From: SZUA-36 sp963774415
GTDB taxonomy: Bacteria; Pseudomonadota; Gammaproteobacteria; Xanthomonadales; SZUA-36
Reading direction: 5' to 3'
Length of the DNA: 64,000 nt
Assembly (NCBI GenBank): GCA_963774415.1
Contig: CAVZEU010000003.1
Coordinates: 744,001-808,000, forward strand
Part shown: one piece after another, positions 31,796-42,226 of the stretch
How the letters are laid out: the number at the start of each line of letters is the position of its first letter
Numbering within the stretch: position 1 is the stretch's first letter
The notes under the pieces: model-generated
Database searches by the model: none
What the model saw: the letters and a program-made list of their open reading frames with translations, nothing else
Told to the model about the DNA's origin: nothing
Made by a program: the position numbers and the translations under genes

Positions 31796-34480
31796 ATGAA
31801 AATCAGGTTACGGGGCCGGCTCCCCAAACCCGCCATCGCCGCCGGTTGCCTGGACCGCGAGCAGATGGGCGGCGAGGTCAGCCCCGGCCCCCTGCAACTG
31901 GCGAAAATCCTCAAGCGCTCGCTGGCCCAGGCGGATACCCGCCTGGCGGAGAAATTCAACGCCGGCGCGGACGTGAACCGCTTGGTCAAGGCGCGTGCGT
32001 GGGTCGTGGAGCAGTTGATCCTCGAGGCATGGAACGCACTGATCGGCGAGCGCGATGACGTCGCGCTGATCGCCATTGGCGGGTTCGGCCGCGGCGAACT
32101 GCACCCCCACTCCGACGTCGACCTGCTGCTGCTGCTCGACCAGTTGCCCCCCGACGAAGCCTTGCGCGAGGCGATCGAAGCGTTCGTTACCGTGCTCTGG
32201 GACGCCGGCTTTTACCTGGGACACAGCGTGCGCGACCTGGATTTGTGTGTGACCGAGGCGAAAAAGGATATCGCCACCGCCACCAGCCTGATGGAGAGCC
32301 ACCTCCTGAGCGGCCGCCCGCAGATGCTCCGGAACATGCTCGATGCCACTTCGACGGACGAGGTCTGGTCCGCCGCCGACTTCTTCGACGCCAAGTTCCA
32401 CGAGCAGATCACGCGCCACGAGCAATACAACGACACGGCCTACAACCTGGAGCCCAATATCAAGGAGGGCCCGGGCGGGTTGCGCGATATCCAGATGATC
32501 GGCTGGGTCGCGAAAAGACGGTATCACACGCAGTCATTGCACACGCTGGTCTCTCGCGGCTTTTTGAACAAGAACGAACTCCAGCAGCTGAAAAAAGGCC
32601 GCACTTTCCTGTGGGAAATTCGTTATGCGCTGCACCTGTTGTCCGGCCGCGGCGAGGACCGGCTCCTGTTCGAGTACCAGCAGCGGGTGGCCAGGCACTT
32701 CATCAGCGATGAGACGAAAAACCCCAATGCGGCGGTAGAAGCGTTCATGCAGCGCTACTACCGCACCGTGATGCAGTTGGAGCGCCTGAACGAAATGTTG
32801 CTGCAGTTGTTTCGCGAGCAACTGCTGCCGTCGAAGACAAAATACCTCAAGGACCTCGGCGAGGATTTCCGTATCACCCACGGCTATCTGGAGGTCGCGG
32901 ACAAGAACCTGTTCAAGCGCAGGCCCGTGGCGCTGCTGGAAATGTCGCTGCTGCTCGCCAAGAACGAGGACATACCGGGCGTACGCGCGGCCACGATACG
33001 GCTGGTTCGGGACCACCTCTACCTGATCGACGACGATTTTCGCGCCGACCCGGAAGCCATCGGCTGCTTTTTCGAGTTGCTGTGCCAGCCCAGCGGTGTG
33101 TATACGCAGCTGCAGCGCATGAACCGTTACGGCATCCTCGCGGCCTTTATCCCGGCATTCGCGAAAATCGTCGGGCGCATGCAGTTCGACCTGTTTCACG
33201 CCTACACGGTGGATCAGCACATCCTGTTCGTGGTCAGGAATCTGCGGCGCTTCGCCTACGGCAAGTACAGCGCGGACTTCGCCCACGGCGCGGATATCTT
33301 CCAACAGGTCGATCACCCGGAGCTGTTGTACCTGGCTGCGTTGTTTCACGACATCGCCAAGGGCCGGGACGGGGACCATTCGCTCCTCGGCGCCAAGGAC
33401 GCGCTGGCTTTCTGCCGGCGGCTGCCGCTGAAGGACGCCCACCGCCGGCGTGTCGCCTGGCTGGTGGAGCAGCACCTGGTGATGTCGCAGACCGCGCAGC
33501 GGCGCGACATCGCCGATCCCGAGACCCTGAGCAAATTCTGCCAGGTTGTCGGCAACCAGACCCGGCTCGATTACCTCTACCTGCTGACCATCGCCGATAT
33601 CGCCGCCACCAGCCCCAAGCTTTGGAACAACTGGAAAGACAGCCTGTTGTGGGAACTGTACTCGGCGGCTTCGGAGGCGTTGAGCGAAGGCAGCTCGAAT
33701 ATCCTCGACCGCGGGCACCGTATCCAGGAAGCGCGTGCTCACGCACGCGAAAAACTGCAGCGCGACGGCTTCGACGCGGACGTGGTTGCCGCGCTGCTGG
33801 ACAGCCTGCCGAAGAGCACCTTCCTGCGTCTTTCGATCGACCAACTGGAATGGGCGACCGCGGCAGTGCTCGAAGCACCGGAGGCGGGCGCCCCGCTGGT
33901 GGCGGTGCGCGAGGTCGAGGCCCAGGGCGTCAGCGAGTTGCTGGTCCACGCCAGGGATTATGACGGCCTGTTCGCGGCGGTTACCGCGGTCATCGACGAA
34001 ATCGGTATCGATGTACTCTCCGCCCGCGTGTTGAGCACCACGGCCGGATGGAGCTTCGACTTGTTCCAGTTGATGGACCGGCACGGCCAGATGCTCAATG
34101 ACGTCGACAGCCAGCGTTTGCGGGCGCGCTTGCAGGAGGTGCTCGGCAAGGCGGCGGTGCCGGTCCCGGTCGTGCGCAAGCTGCCGCGGCGATTGCGCCC
34201 GTTCACGGGGCGGGCCCGCATCCGGTTTTCGGCGGCACTCGGCGGCAGCATGACCCTGATGGACGTGGAATGCACTGACCGGCCAGGCTTGTTGTCGCAG
34301 ATATCGGCCGTGTTGCTGGGCAAGGCCGTGCGGATCCACGACGCCAAGATCGCGACCTTCGGCGACCGGGTCGAGGACGCATTTATCATCAGCGACCGGT
34401 ACAATGCTCCCCTGGATCGAAAACTGCGCGCGGAGCTGCGAAAGGCCCTGCTGGAGATGCTGCAGCAAAAAGAGATTTGA
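31796..34480 (+). CDS. glnD: Bifunctional [protein-PII] uridylyltransferase / uridylyl-removing enzyme
   Basis: 894 aa, normal length. It senses glutamine and controls PII. Nucleotidyltransferase motif GGFGRGELHPHSDVDLLLLL (~residues 97-116), the HD hydrolase site LFHDIAKGRDGDHSLLGAKD, and two C-terminal ACT domains (ARDYDGLFAAVTAVIDEIGI; VECTDRPGLLSQISAVLLGK). dapD follows 4 bp after the stop, so the genes are probably co-transcribed. Confidence 0.96.
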   Translation: MKIRLRGRLPKPAIAAGCLDREQMGGEVSPGPLQLAKILKRSLAQADTRLAEKFNAGADVNRLVKARAWVVEQLILEAWNALIGERDDVALIAIGGFGRGELHPHSDVDLLLLLDQLPPDEALREAIEAFVTVLWDAGFYLGHSVRDLDLCVTEAKKDIATATSLMESHLLSGRPQMLRNMLDATSTDEVWSAADFFDAKFHEQITRHEQYNDTAYNLEPNIKEGPGGLRDIQMIGWVAKRRYHTQSLHTLVSRGFLNKNELQQLKKGRTFLWEIRYALHLLSGRGEDRLLFEYQQRVARHFISDETKNPNAAVEAFMQRYYRTVMQLERLNEMLLQLFREQLLPSKTKYLKDLGEDFRITHGYLEVADKNLFKRRPVALLEMSLLLAKNEDIPGVRAATIRLVRDHLYLIDDDFRADPEAIGCFFELLCQPSGVYTQLQRMNRYGILAAFIPAFAKIVGRMQFDLFHAYTVDQHILFVVRNLRRFAYGKYSADFAHGADIFQQVDHPELLYLAALFHDIAKGRDGDHSLLGAKDALAFCRRLPLKDAHRRRVAWLVEQHLVMSQTAQRRDIADPETLSKFCQVVGNQTRLDYLYLLTIADIAATSPKLWNNWKDSLLWELYSAASEALSEGSSNILDRGHRIQEARAHAREKLQRDGFDADVVAALLDSLPKSTFLRLSIDQLEWATAAVLEAPEAGAPLVAVREVEAQGVSELLVHARDYDGLFAAVTAVIDEIGIDVLSARVLSTTAGWSFDLFQLMDRHGQMLNDVDSQRLRARLQEVLGKAAVPVPVVRKLPRRLRPFTGRARIRFSAALGGSMTLMDVECTDRPGLLSQISAVLLGKAVRIHDAKIATFGDRVEDAFIISDRYNAPLDRKLRAELRKALLEMLQQKEI

Positions 34481-34484
34481 ACGG

Positions 34485-35327
<843 letters not shown>

Positions 35328-35329
35328 CG

Positions 35330-36463
35330 ATGGAGCCAACACTCGAACTGACCCGGCAACTGATCGAGCTGCCGTCGCAGACGCCCGATGACGCAGGTTG
35401 CCAGCGGCTGCTGGCGGCGCGCCTGCTGCCGCTGGGCTTCGACGTCGAGTGGCTCTATTGCGGCGCCGTCAGCAATGTCATCTTCAGTCACGGCCGCGAT
35501 ACGCCGTCATTGTGGTTTCTCGGCCATACCGACGTCGTGCCGCCCGGGCCGGCCGAAGACTGGTCTTCGCCGCCGTTTTCGGCTGAGGTGAGGGGCGAGC
35601 GTCTTTACGGCCGCGGCGCTGCCGACATGAAGGGCGCCGTCGCGGCCATGGCGACCGCGGCGGAGGCGTTTGTAAGAGACAATCCCGGGCACCCCGGCCA
35701 GCTCGGCATCGTTCTGACGTCCGACGAGGAGGGGGAAGCGGTCGACGGTACGGCCCGGGTCGCGGACATGCTGCAGCGAGCGGGCCGCGCCCCGCAGTAT
35801 TGCCTCGTCGGCGAACCGAGCAGCCGTGAGAAACTGGGTGACACGGTCCGTATCGGCCGCCGTGGTTCCGTTCACGCCCGCCTGCAGGTGCATGGCGTGC
35901 AGGGACACAGCGCTTTCCCCGAAGCGCTGGACAACCCGGTCCACCGCCTGCTGCCGTTCCTGCAAGCCCTGCTGGCGGAGCGCTGGGACCAGGGCGATGG
36001 CCGGTTTCCGCCGACCCATTGCCAGCTGACCAACGTGCACGCCGGCACCGGAGCGGAGAACGTCACGCCCGGCCACGTGCAGGCGTGGTTCAATTTCCGC
36101 AATTCGCCGGCGTCCCCGGCCGCGGCCATCAGGGCCCGGATCGAGGCGATGCTGGAGCAGCACGGGATTCGTGACTACGAGCTGGGCTGGCGCGTTTCCG
36201 GCGAACCGTTCCGCTCGCCCGCCGGCGAGTTGCGCCGCGCCGCGCTCGAGGCTTTGCAGGCGGAGCTGGGTATCGAGCCGGAACTCAACACCGGCGGCGG
36301 TACCTCGGACGGCCGTTTCATCGCTCCGCTGGGCAGCGAGGTGATCGAACTTGGTCTTTTGAACGGCAGCATTCACAAGGTCGATGAAAATGTACCGGTC
36401 GCCGACCTCGCGGCCCTGTCTAAGGTCTACCGGCGCATCATGGAACGCCTGCTGGGCGCTTGA
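35330..36463 (+). CDS. dapE: Succinyl-diaminopimelate desuccinylase
   Basis: 377 aa M20 zinc peptidase. Metal/catalytic motifs: GHTDVVPPG, GRGAADMKG, TSDEEGEAVDG, and the dimerisation domain with GRRGSVHARLQVHGVQGHSA. The C-terminal NTGGGTSDGRFIA and NGSIHKVDENV provide the last ligands. It acts with dapD in meso-diaminopimelate and lysine synthesis. Confidence 0.96.
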   Translation: MEPTLELTRQLIELPSQTPDDAGCQRLLAARLLPLGFDVEWLYCGAVSNVIFSHGRDTPSLWFLGHTDVVPPGPAEDWSSPPFSAEVRGERLYGRGAADMKGAVAAMATAAEAFVRDNPGHPGQLGIVLTSDEEGEAVDGTARVADMLQRAGRAPQYCLVGEPSSREKLGDTVRIGRRGSVHARLQVHGVQGHSAFPEALDNPVHRLLPFLQALLAERWDQGDGRFPPTHCQLTNVHAGTGAENVTPGHVQAWFNFRNSPASPAAAIRARIEAMLEQHGIRDYELGWRVSGEPFRSPAGELRRAALEALQAELGIEPELNTGGGTSDGRFIAPLGSEVIELGLLNGSIHKVDENVPVADLAALSKVYRRIMERLLGA

Positions 36464-36526
36464 ACGGCGCGCCGTATGGGGGCCGGAACGCGGTCCACAT
36501 TGGGGCGGAATACCCGATTCCAACTG

Positions 36527-36555
36527 CTTGATAAACGGTCCACGCGGCCGCAGAT
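36527..36555 (+). promoter_or_regulatory. Possible sigma-32 (heat-shock) promoter for clpB
   Basis: CTTGATA (36527-36533) is separated by 14 bp from CCGCAGAT (36548-36555), a reasonable match to CTTGAAA-N11-16-CCCCATNT. It lies about 100 bp upstream of clpB, a standard RpoH target. Confidence 0.4.
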
Positions 36556-36653
36556 AATCCTCAGATACGCACTCTCGGCGATGGTGCCCTGCGGCGGACG
36601 CCGCCCACGGGTCATCATGGCTCGCGGTGCCAATATTCCCGGAGGATTTCAAC

Positions 36654-39221
36654 ATGCGAATGGACAAACTAACCAGCAAGTTCCAGTTGGCGCTGGGCGA
36701 CGCGCAGAGTCTCGCCGTGGGGCAGGACCACCAGATGATCGAGCCGGAGCACGTCATGGTGGCGCTGCTGGACCAGGAAGGCGGGTCGATCCGCCACCTG
36801 CTCACGCGGGCCGGCGTCAGTGTCAATGCCTTGCGCTCGCAACTGGGTGAGCGTCTCGACAAGCTGCCGAAGGTCTCCGGCGCCGCCGGCGAAGTCAACC
36901 TGTCCAATGACACGATCAAGATTCTGACCGTGACCGACAAGCTGGCGCAGAAACGCGACGACCAGTACATCGCCAGCGAGTTGTTCATACTCGCGGCGAT
37001 GGACGTCAAGGGTGCGGTGGCGGATATCCTGAAGCAGACCGGCGCCACCCGCGAGTCGATCGAAAGGGCGATCGACGACATGCGCGGCGGCGAGCAGGTC
37101 AACGACCCCAACGCCGAGGACACGCGCCAGGCCCTGGACAAGTACACCATCGACCTGACCGAGAAGGCCGAGCAGTCCAAGCTCGACCCGGTGATCGGGC
37201 GTGACGAGGAAATCCGCCGCTGCATCCAGGTATTGCAACGCCGCACCAAGAACAATCCCGTTTTGATCGGTGAGCCCGGTGTCGGCAAAACCGCCATTGT
37301 CGAAGGCCTGGCGCAGCGCATCGTCAACCACGAAGTGCCGGAAGGATTGAAGAACAAGCGCGTGCTGTCGCTCGACATGGGCGCCCTGATCGCGGGCGCC
37401 AAGTTCCGCGGCGAGTTCGAGGAACGAATGAAAGCGGTTCTGAGCGATCTCGCCAAGCAGGAGGGTAACGTCATCCTCTTCATCGACGAACTGCATACCG
37501 TGGTCGGCGCCGGCAAGGCCGAAGGCTCGATGGACGCGGGCAACATGCTCAAGCCCGCGCTGGCGCGGGGCGAGTTGCATTGCATCGGCGCGACCACGCT
37601 GGACGAATACCGGCAATACCTGGAAAAGGACGCCGCCCTGGAACGGCGTTTCCAGAAAGTTTACGTCGGCGAGCCGTCGGTCGAGGACACGATCGCGATC
37701 CTGCGCGGTTTGCAGGAGCGTTACGAGGTGCACCACGGCGTTGACATCACCGACCCGGCGCTGGTGGCGGCGGCGACGCTGTCGCACCGTTACATATCGG
37801 ACCGCCAATTACCGGACAAGGCCATCGACCTCGTCGACGAGGCGGCTTCGCGTATCCGCATGGAGATCGATTCCAAGCCGGAGAAACTCGACCGGCTGGA
37901 GCGGCGCCTGATCCAGCAGAAAATTCAGCGCGTGGCGTTGAAGAAGGAAAAGGACAAGGCTTCCAGGCAACGCCTGGCCGAACTGGAAGAAACGATCGCC
38001 GAACTCGAGCGCGAATACTCCGACCTGGAGGAAATCTGGAAAGCGGAGAAGGCCGCCGTGCAGGGCGCCAGCCATATCAAGGAGGAGCTTGAACGCACCC
38101 GCGCCGAGTTCGAAACCGCCCGCCGCGCCAACGACCTGACCCGCATGTCGGAACTGCAGTACGGGCGCATCCCGGAACTGGAGAAGCAGCTGAAGCAGGC
38201 GGAAAAAAGCGAACAGACCGATTTTCAACTGCTGCGCAACAGCGTGACGGAAGAAGAAATTGCCGAGGTGGTCTCACGCTGGACCGGGATCCCGGTCTCG
38301 CGCATGCTCGAAGGGGAGCGTGAGAAGCTGCTGAGGATGGAAACCGCCCTGCACCAGCGCGTGGTGGGCCAGGACGAGGCGGTCACGGCCGTGGCCGACG
38401 CGATCCGCCGCTCGCGCGCGGGCCTTTCCGACGCGAACCGCCCGATCGGTTCGTTCCTGTTCCTGGGGCCGACCGGTGTCGGCAAGACCGAGTTGTGCAA
38501 ATCGCTGGCCGAGTTCATGTTCGACACCGAGGAAGCGATGGTGCGCATCGACATGTCGGAGTTCATGGAAAAGCATTCGGTGGCCCGCCTGATCGGCGCG
38601 CCCCCGGGTTACGTCGGCTACGAGGAGGGCGGTTACCTGACCGAGGCGGTGCGCCGCCGGCCGTATTCCGTCATCCTGCTCGATGAGGTCGAAAAGGCGC
38701 ATTCAGACGTCTTCAACATCCTGCTGCAGGTGCTCGACGACGGCCGCCTGACCGACGGGCACGGCCGCACGGTGGACTTTCGCAACACCGTCGTCGTCAT
38801 GACGTCCAACCTGGGCTCCGGCCGTATCCAGGAACTCGAGGGCGAAGGTTACGAGGCCATGAAGAGCGCGGTCATGGAAATCGTGACGCAGCATTTCCGT
38901 CCCGAATTCATCAACCGCGTCGACGACCTCGTGGTCTTCCATCCGCTGGACCAGGCGCAGATACGCCAGATCGCCGGTATCCAGCTGGAGCATTTGCGGC
39001 AGCGCCTGGAGAGCGCGAATTTGAAGCTCGAAATAACGGACGCCGGCCTCGATCTGCTGGCCAAGGCCGGCTTCGACCCGGTTTACGGGGCCCGGCCGCT
39101 GAAGCGCGCGATCCAGCAGCAGATCGAAAACCCGCTGGCGCAGAAAATCCTCGCGGGCGATTTCGGCCCTGATCAGACCGTACACATCGATGTGGCCGAC
39201 GGGGCGTTCGTATTCAAATAG
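36654..39221 (+). CDS. clpB: ATP-dependent disaggregase ClpB
   Basis: 855 aa Hsp100. N-terminal Clp domain, NBD1 Walker A GEPGVGKTAIVEGLA with Walker B LFIDELHTVVGAGKAEGSMD, the long ClpB-specific coiled-coil middle domain (residues ~405-525) that contacts DnaK, and NBD2 Walker A LGPTGVGKTELCKSLAE, Walker B ILLDEVEKAH. It dissolves aggregates together with DnaK/DnaJ/GrpE. GGAGG lies 8 nt before the ATG. Confidence 0.97.
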   Translation: MRMDKLTSKFQLALGDAQSLAVGQDHQMIEPEHVMVALLDQEGGSIRHLLTRAGVSVNALRSQLGERLDKLPKVSGAAGEVNLSNDTIKILTVTDKLAQKRDDQYIASELFILAAMDVKGAVADILKQTGATRESIERAIDDMRGGEQVNDPNAEDTRQALDKYTIDLTEKAEQSKLDPVIGRDEEIRRCIQVLQRRTKNNPVLIGEPGVGKTAIVEGLAQRIVNHEVPEGLKNKRVLSLDMGALIAGAKFRGEFEERMKAVLSDLAKQEGNVILFIDELHTVVGAGKAEGSMDAGNMLKPALARGELHCIGATTLDEYRQYLEKDAALERRFQKVYVGEPSVEDTIAILRGLQERYEVHHGVDITDPALVAAATLSHRYISDRQLPDKAIDLVDEAASRIRMEIDSKPEKLDRLERRLIQQKIQRVALKKEKDKASRQRLAELEETIAELEREYSDLEEIWKAEKAAVQGASHIKEELERTRAEFETARRANDLTRMSELQYGRIPELEKQLKQAEKSEQTDFQLLRNSVTEEEIAEVVSRWTGIPVSRMLEGEREKLLRMETALHQRVVGQDEAVTAVADAIRRSRAGLSDANRPIGSFLFLGPTGVGKTELCKSLAEFMFDTEEAMVRIDMSEFMEKHSVARLIGAPPGYVGYEEGGYLTEAVRRRPYSVILLDEVEKAHSDVFNILLQVLDDGRLTDGHGRTVDFRNTVVVMTSNLGSGRIQELEGEGYEAMKSAVMEIVTQHFRPEFINRVDDLVVFHPLDQAQIRQIAGIQLEHLRQRLESANLKLEITDAGLDLLAKAGFDPVYGARPLKRAIQQQIENPLAQKILAGDFGPDQTVHIDVADGAFVFK

Positions 39222-39325
39222 GAACGCCATCCCCGCCGAGGCGGAGATCGGCCGACGTTGCCGATAGCCATGACGGCGCGACTGGCGCGAGGCGCTGTGC
39301 GCCGCTCTGCGGGAAGGTTGGGGGG

Positions 39326-39855
39326 TTAACCCGGATATTGCACCAGCATCCCGGATGCTGCTGCAGAACAGGTGCGGCTGGGCGCCGGGCTGGACTGAGA
39401 GCTATAGCCAAAGCTATAGGGCCAGAAAAGGTTTGCCAGATCGCCGCGCCGGGAACACATTTTGCCCACGACAAGGAACGATGAACGACTGGTATTATGA
39501 ATACCAAAGTGAAGAGAGACGCGGTAGTGGACAAAATGGGACCCGTCCCTGCGGGTTGCGGCTCCAAATGGCCCCATGCGTCGTTGCCCGTCGTTTATTT
39601 GGAACCACCAAACGACACTCCGGGCATCTTGCCTGGAACCATTTGGGGCGGCAACGCGGTGACCTGGCAAACCTTTTCTGGCCCTGTTGGAGGGAAGCCC
39701 AAGCCCAGGTGTGCCTGGACAAGGCAGGGCCGGAATAGATCGCTGGCCGGTTACAAAGTGTACCTTGGAATAAATTTGATAAATCGTCATTTTATTTTGT
39801 AAATTCATCAGTTTATGGTGAGGCCAGTGGCCGGCTGGTGCAATATCCGGGTTAA
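39326..39855. repeat. 530-bp nested inverted-repeat element (MITE-like)
   Basis: Perfect 22-bp terminal inverted repeats (39326-39347 and 39834-39855; arm begins TTAACCCGGATATTGCACC) enclose a second perfect 21-bp inverted pair (39419-39439 / 39664-39684, arm begins GGGCCAGAAAAGG), with further imperfect pairing inside. The right arm includes the last proline codon and stop of proA. Segments near the left end and at ~39690-39740 resemble the 152-bp units at 56.2 kb. No transposase gene; the intergenic region 39222-39851 has no supported CDS. Confidence 0.8.
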
Positions 39856-41114
39856 GGCCGTGTCTGGCCGGAGCCTTCCACGACCCACTTGTAGCTGGTC
39901 AGTTCGGGCAGCGCCATCGGCCCGCGGGCGTGCAGTTTCTGCGTGCTGATGCCGATCTCGGCGCCCATGCCGAACTGCGCACCGTCGGTGAAGGCGGTGG
40001 AGGCGTTGGCGTAGACCGCTGCCGCGTCGACCTCGTCGAGGAAGCGCCCGATGACGGCCCGGTCTTCGGCTATGACGGCTTCCGAGTGTTTTGAACTGTA
40101 GCGGTCGATGTGGTCGAGCGCCTCGTCGAGCGTCTCGACGGTTTTGATCGACATTTTCAACGACAGGAATTCCGTGCCGAAGTGCTCTTTCGCGGCGCGC
40201 TCGAGCGTGGCCGCGTAATTGCCCTCGAGTGCCCCGTAGGCGGCCTCGTCGGCATAGACCAGGACGCCGTGGTCAGCGCCCAGCGATTGCACCATGGCGG
40301 GCAGTTCGGCAAGCAGGTCACGGTGCAGTATCAGCGTGTCCAGCGCGTTGCAGACGCTGGGCCGCCGGGTTTTGGCATTGGTGATGATGCGGGCGGCCTG
40401 GCCGGTGTCGGCGCTGCGGTCGACATAGGTGTGGACGATGCCGGCGCCGGTTTCGATGACCGGAATGCGGGCATTGTCGCGCACGAAATCGATCAGGCCC
40501 TTGGAGCCGCGCGGGATCGCGAGGTCGATCAGGTCGGTGGCCGTCAGGATTTGCGCCAGGCATTCGCGTTGCGGCGGGGCCAGCAGTGCGACCGCGGGGT
40601 CGATGCCGTGTTCGGCCAGTACTGCGTGGATCAACCCGACGATCGTGACGTTGGTCGCGTGGGCGTCGCTGCTGCCCTTGAGCACGCAAGCGTTCCGGGT
40701 CTTCAGGCAGAGCGCGAATACGTCGAAAGTGACGTTCGGGCGGGACTCGAAAATGACCGCGATGACGCCCATGGGGACCCGCACCTTGCGCAGTTGCAGG
40801 CCGTTATCCAGTTGTCTTTGTTCCAGTATTTCCCCGACCGGCGAAGGCAGGGCAGCGACATTGCGCAGGTCGCGGGCAATCTCGGCGAGGCGCTCCGGGT
40901 TCAGCAGCAGACGGTCGTATTTCGGGTCGGATGCCGGCATCCGCGCGAGGTCCTCGCGGTTGGCGGCCAATATTTGCGCCTGCGCCCCGAGCGCCCGCTC
41001 GGCCAGCGACTCCAGCACGCTGCGGATGACGCCGTCGTCACAGCGCGCCAGCTTGCGCGCCGCGTTGCGTGTGCCGATCAGCGCCTGTTCAAGCGCCTGT
41101 CCCTTCGTGTCCAT
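39852..41114 (-). CDS. proA: Glutamate-5-semialdehyde dehydrogenase (gamma-glutamyl phosphate reductase)
   Basis: 420 aa, second step of proline synthesis. The catalytic Cys is in RRPSVCNALDTL; the NADPH-binding region has FESRPNVTFDVFALCLKTRN. The C-terminus reads ASTAFTDGAQFGMGAEIGIS then TQKLHARGPMALPELTSYKW. To my memory the phrases FALCLKTRN, IETGAGIVHTY and RYSSKHSEA resemble Bacteroidota ProA more than enterobacterial ProA; see findings. Its gene follows proB by 15 bp. Stop codon lies in the terminal repeat of the element at 39.3 kb. Confidence 0.95.
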   Translation of the reverse strand: MDTKGQALEQALIGTRNAARKLARCDDGVIRSVLESLAERALGAQAQILAANREDLARMPASDPKYDRLLLNPERLAEIARDLRNVAALPSPVGEILEQRQLDNGLQLRKVRVPMGVIAVIFESRPNVTFDVFALCLKTRNACVLKGSSDAHATNVTIVGLIHAVLAEHGIDPAVALLAPPQRECLAQILTATDLIDLAIPRGSKGLIDFVRDNARIPVIETGAGIVHTYVDRSADTGQAARIITNAKTRRPSVCNALDTLILHRDLLAELPAMVQSLGADHGVLVYADEAAYGALEGNYAATLERAAKEHFGTEFLSLKMSIKTVETLDEALDHIDRYSSKHSEAVIAEDRAVIGRFLDEVDAAAVYANASTAFTDGAQFGMGAEIGISTQKLHARGPMALPELTSYKWVVEGSGQTRP

Positions 41115-41129
41115 TTCCTTCCAGTACCG

Positions 41130-42209
41130 TCAATTTACGACATAAAGGTAGTCGTAGTGTACCAGCGCCTTCTGGCCATGCTTGCCGACGACGCGCGCCG
41201 CCTGCTCGTGGTCGTAGCGCGCCCGCCCGCAGCCGAGCACGCGGCCCGACGGGCCGATGATACGGATCACGTCACCGCGCTGGAAGCGGCCGCTGACCGC
41301 TTCGATCCCAACCGGCAACAGGCTGGTGAGGCGACTGTGGTCGAGTAACGCGGCTTCCGCGCCGGCGTTAACGGTCACCGAGCCGGTGGCGTGACCGTCA
41401 GCCACCGCCAGCCAGCGTTTGGCCGACGAGGCGCCGGCTTCGGCCGGGAATCGGGTACCGGCGTCCTCGCCGGCGACGATCCTCTGCATGACACCCGCTG
41501 CCGTGCCGTCGGCAATAACCACCTCGGTGCCCAGCCTGGCGACCTTGCGGGCCACGCTGAGCTTGCTGTGCATGCCGCCGCGGCCCAGTGCCGATGTTCC
41601 CCGCTTGACGATGTCCTCGACCTGGTAACGCGCCTCATCCCAGCAGCTTATGCGCCGTGTCGCCGGATCGTCGGGGTCGCCATCGTAGACGCCGGCCACC
41701 GTGCTCAGCAGGCACAGCAGGTCGGCCTTGACCATACCCGCCAGCAGGCCGGCCAGTTCGTCGTTGTCGGTGAACATCAGCTCGGTAATGGAGACCACGT
41801 CGTTTTCGTTGACGATCGGCACGATCTCGGCGCTCAGCAGCGCTTCGATGCAGGCCCGCATGTTCAGGTAGTGCCGGCGCGTCTGGAAATCGCTCTTGCT
41901 GGCCAGGACCTGGGCAATGGCCAGCCCGGCTTGGGCGAACAGTGCGCGGTAGGACTCCATCAGCAGCACCTGGCCGGTGGCGGCCAGCACCTGCTTGCGG
42001 GTGACGGGGTCAGGCAGACGCTGCAGTTGCAGGGTGTTCAGACCGATGCCGGCGGCCACCGCGCCGGAGGTGACCAAAAGCACCTGCCAGCCGGCCTTGC
42101 TCAGCGCCGAGAATTGCTCGACCAGCCGGGTCAGTACCTCGTGGTTCAGCGCGCCGTTCGCATCGCAAAGAACCTGGCTGCCGATCTTGACGACGATGCG
42201 CTTGCACAT
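41130..42209 (-). CDS. proB: Glutamate 5-kinase
   Basis: 359 aa. N-terminal amino-acid kinase domain (RIVVKIGSQVL, LLVTSGAVAAGIGL, PIVNENDVVS, FTDNDELAGLLAGMVKADLL) and a C-terminal PUA domain (residues ~270-355). The full-length protein with the PUA domain is the form feedback-inhibited by proline in known enzymes. The motif GRGGMHSKLSVARKVARLGT is in place. It makes the substrate for ProA, encoded directly downstream. Confidence 0.94.
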   Translation of the reverse strand: MCKRIVVKIGSQVLCDANGALNHEVLTRLVEQFSALSKAGWQVLLVTSGAVAAGIGLNTLQLQRLPDPVTRKQVLAATGQVLLMESYRALFAQAGLAIAQVLASKSDFQTRRHYLNMRACIEALLSAEIVPIVNENDVVSITELMFTDNDELAGLLAGMVKADLLCLLSTVAGVYDGDPDDPATRRISCWDEARYQVEDIVKRGTSALGRGGMHSKLSVARKVARLGTEVVIADGTAAGVMQRIVAGEDAGTRFPAEAGASSAKRWLAVADGHATGSVTVNAGAEAALLDHSRLTSLLPVGIEAVSGRFQRGDVIRIIGPSGRVLGCGRARYDHEQAARVVGKHGQKALVHYDYLYVVN

Positions 42210-42226
42210 TCCCGTTCAGCGAGCCG

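Noticed and set aside
35507..37597. Long minus-strand open frame (~696 codons) opposite dapE and clpB
   Set aside because: It is antisense to two clearly conserved genes, is rich in Ser/Arg as expected from the complement of GC-rich codons, and has no recognisable domain.
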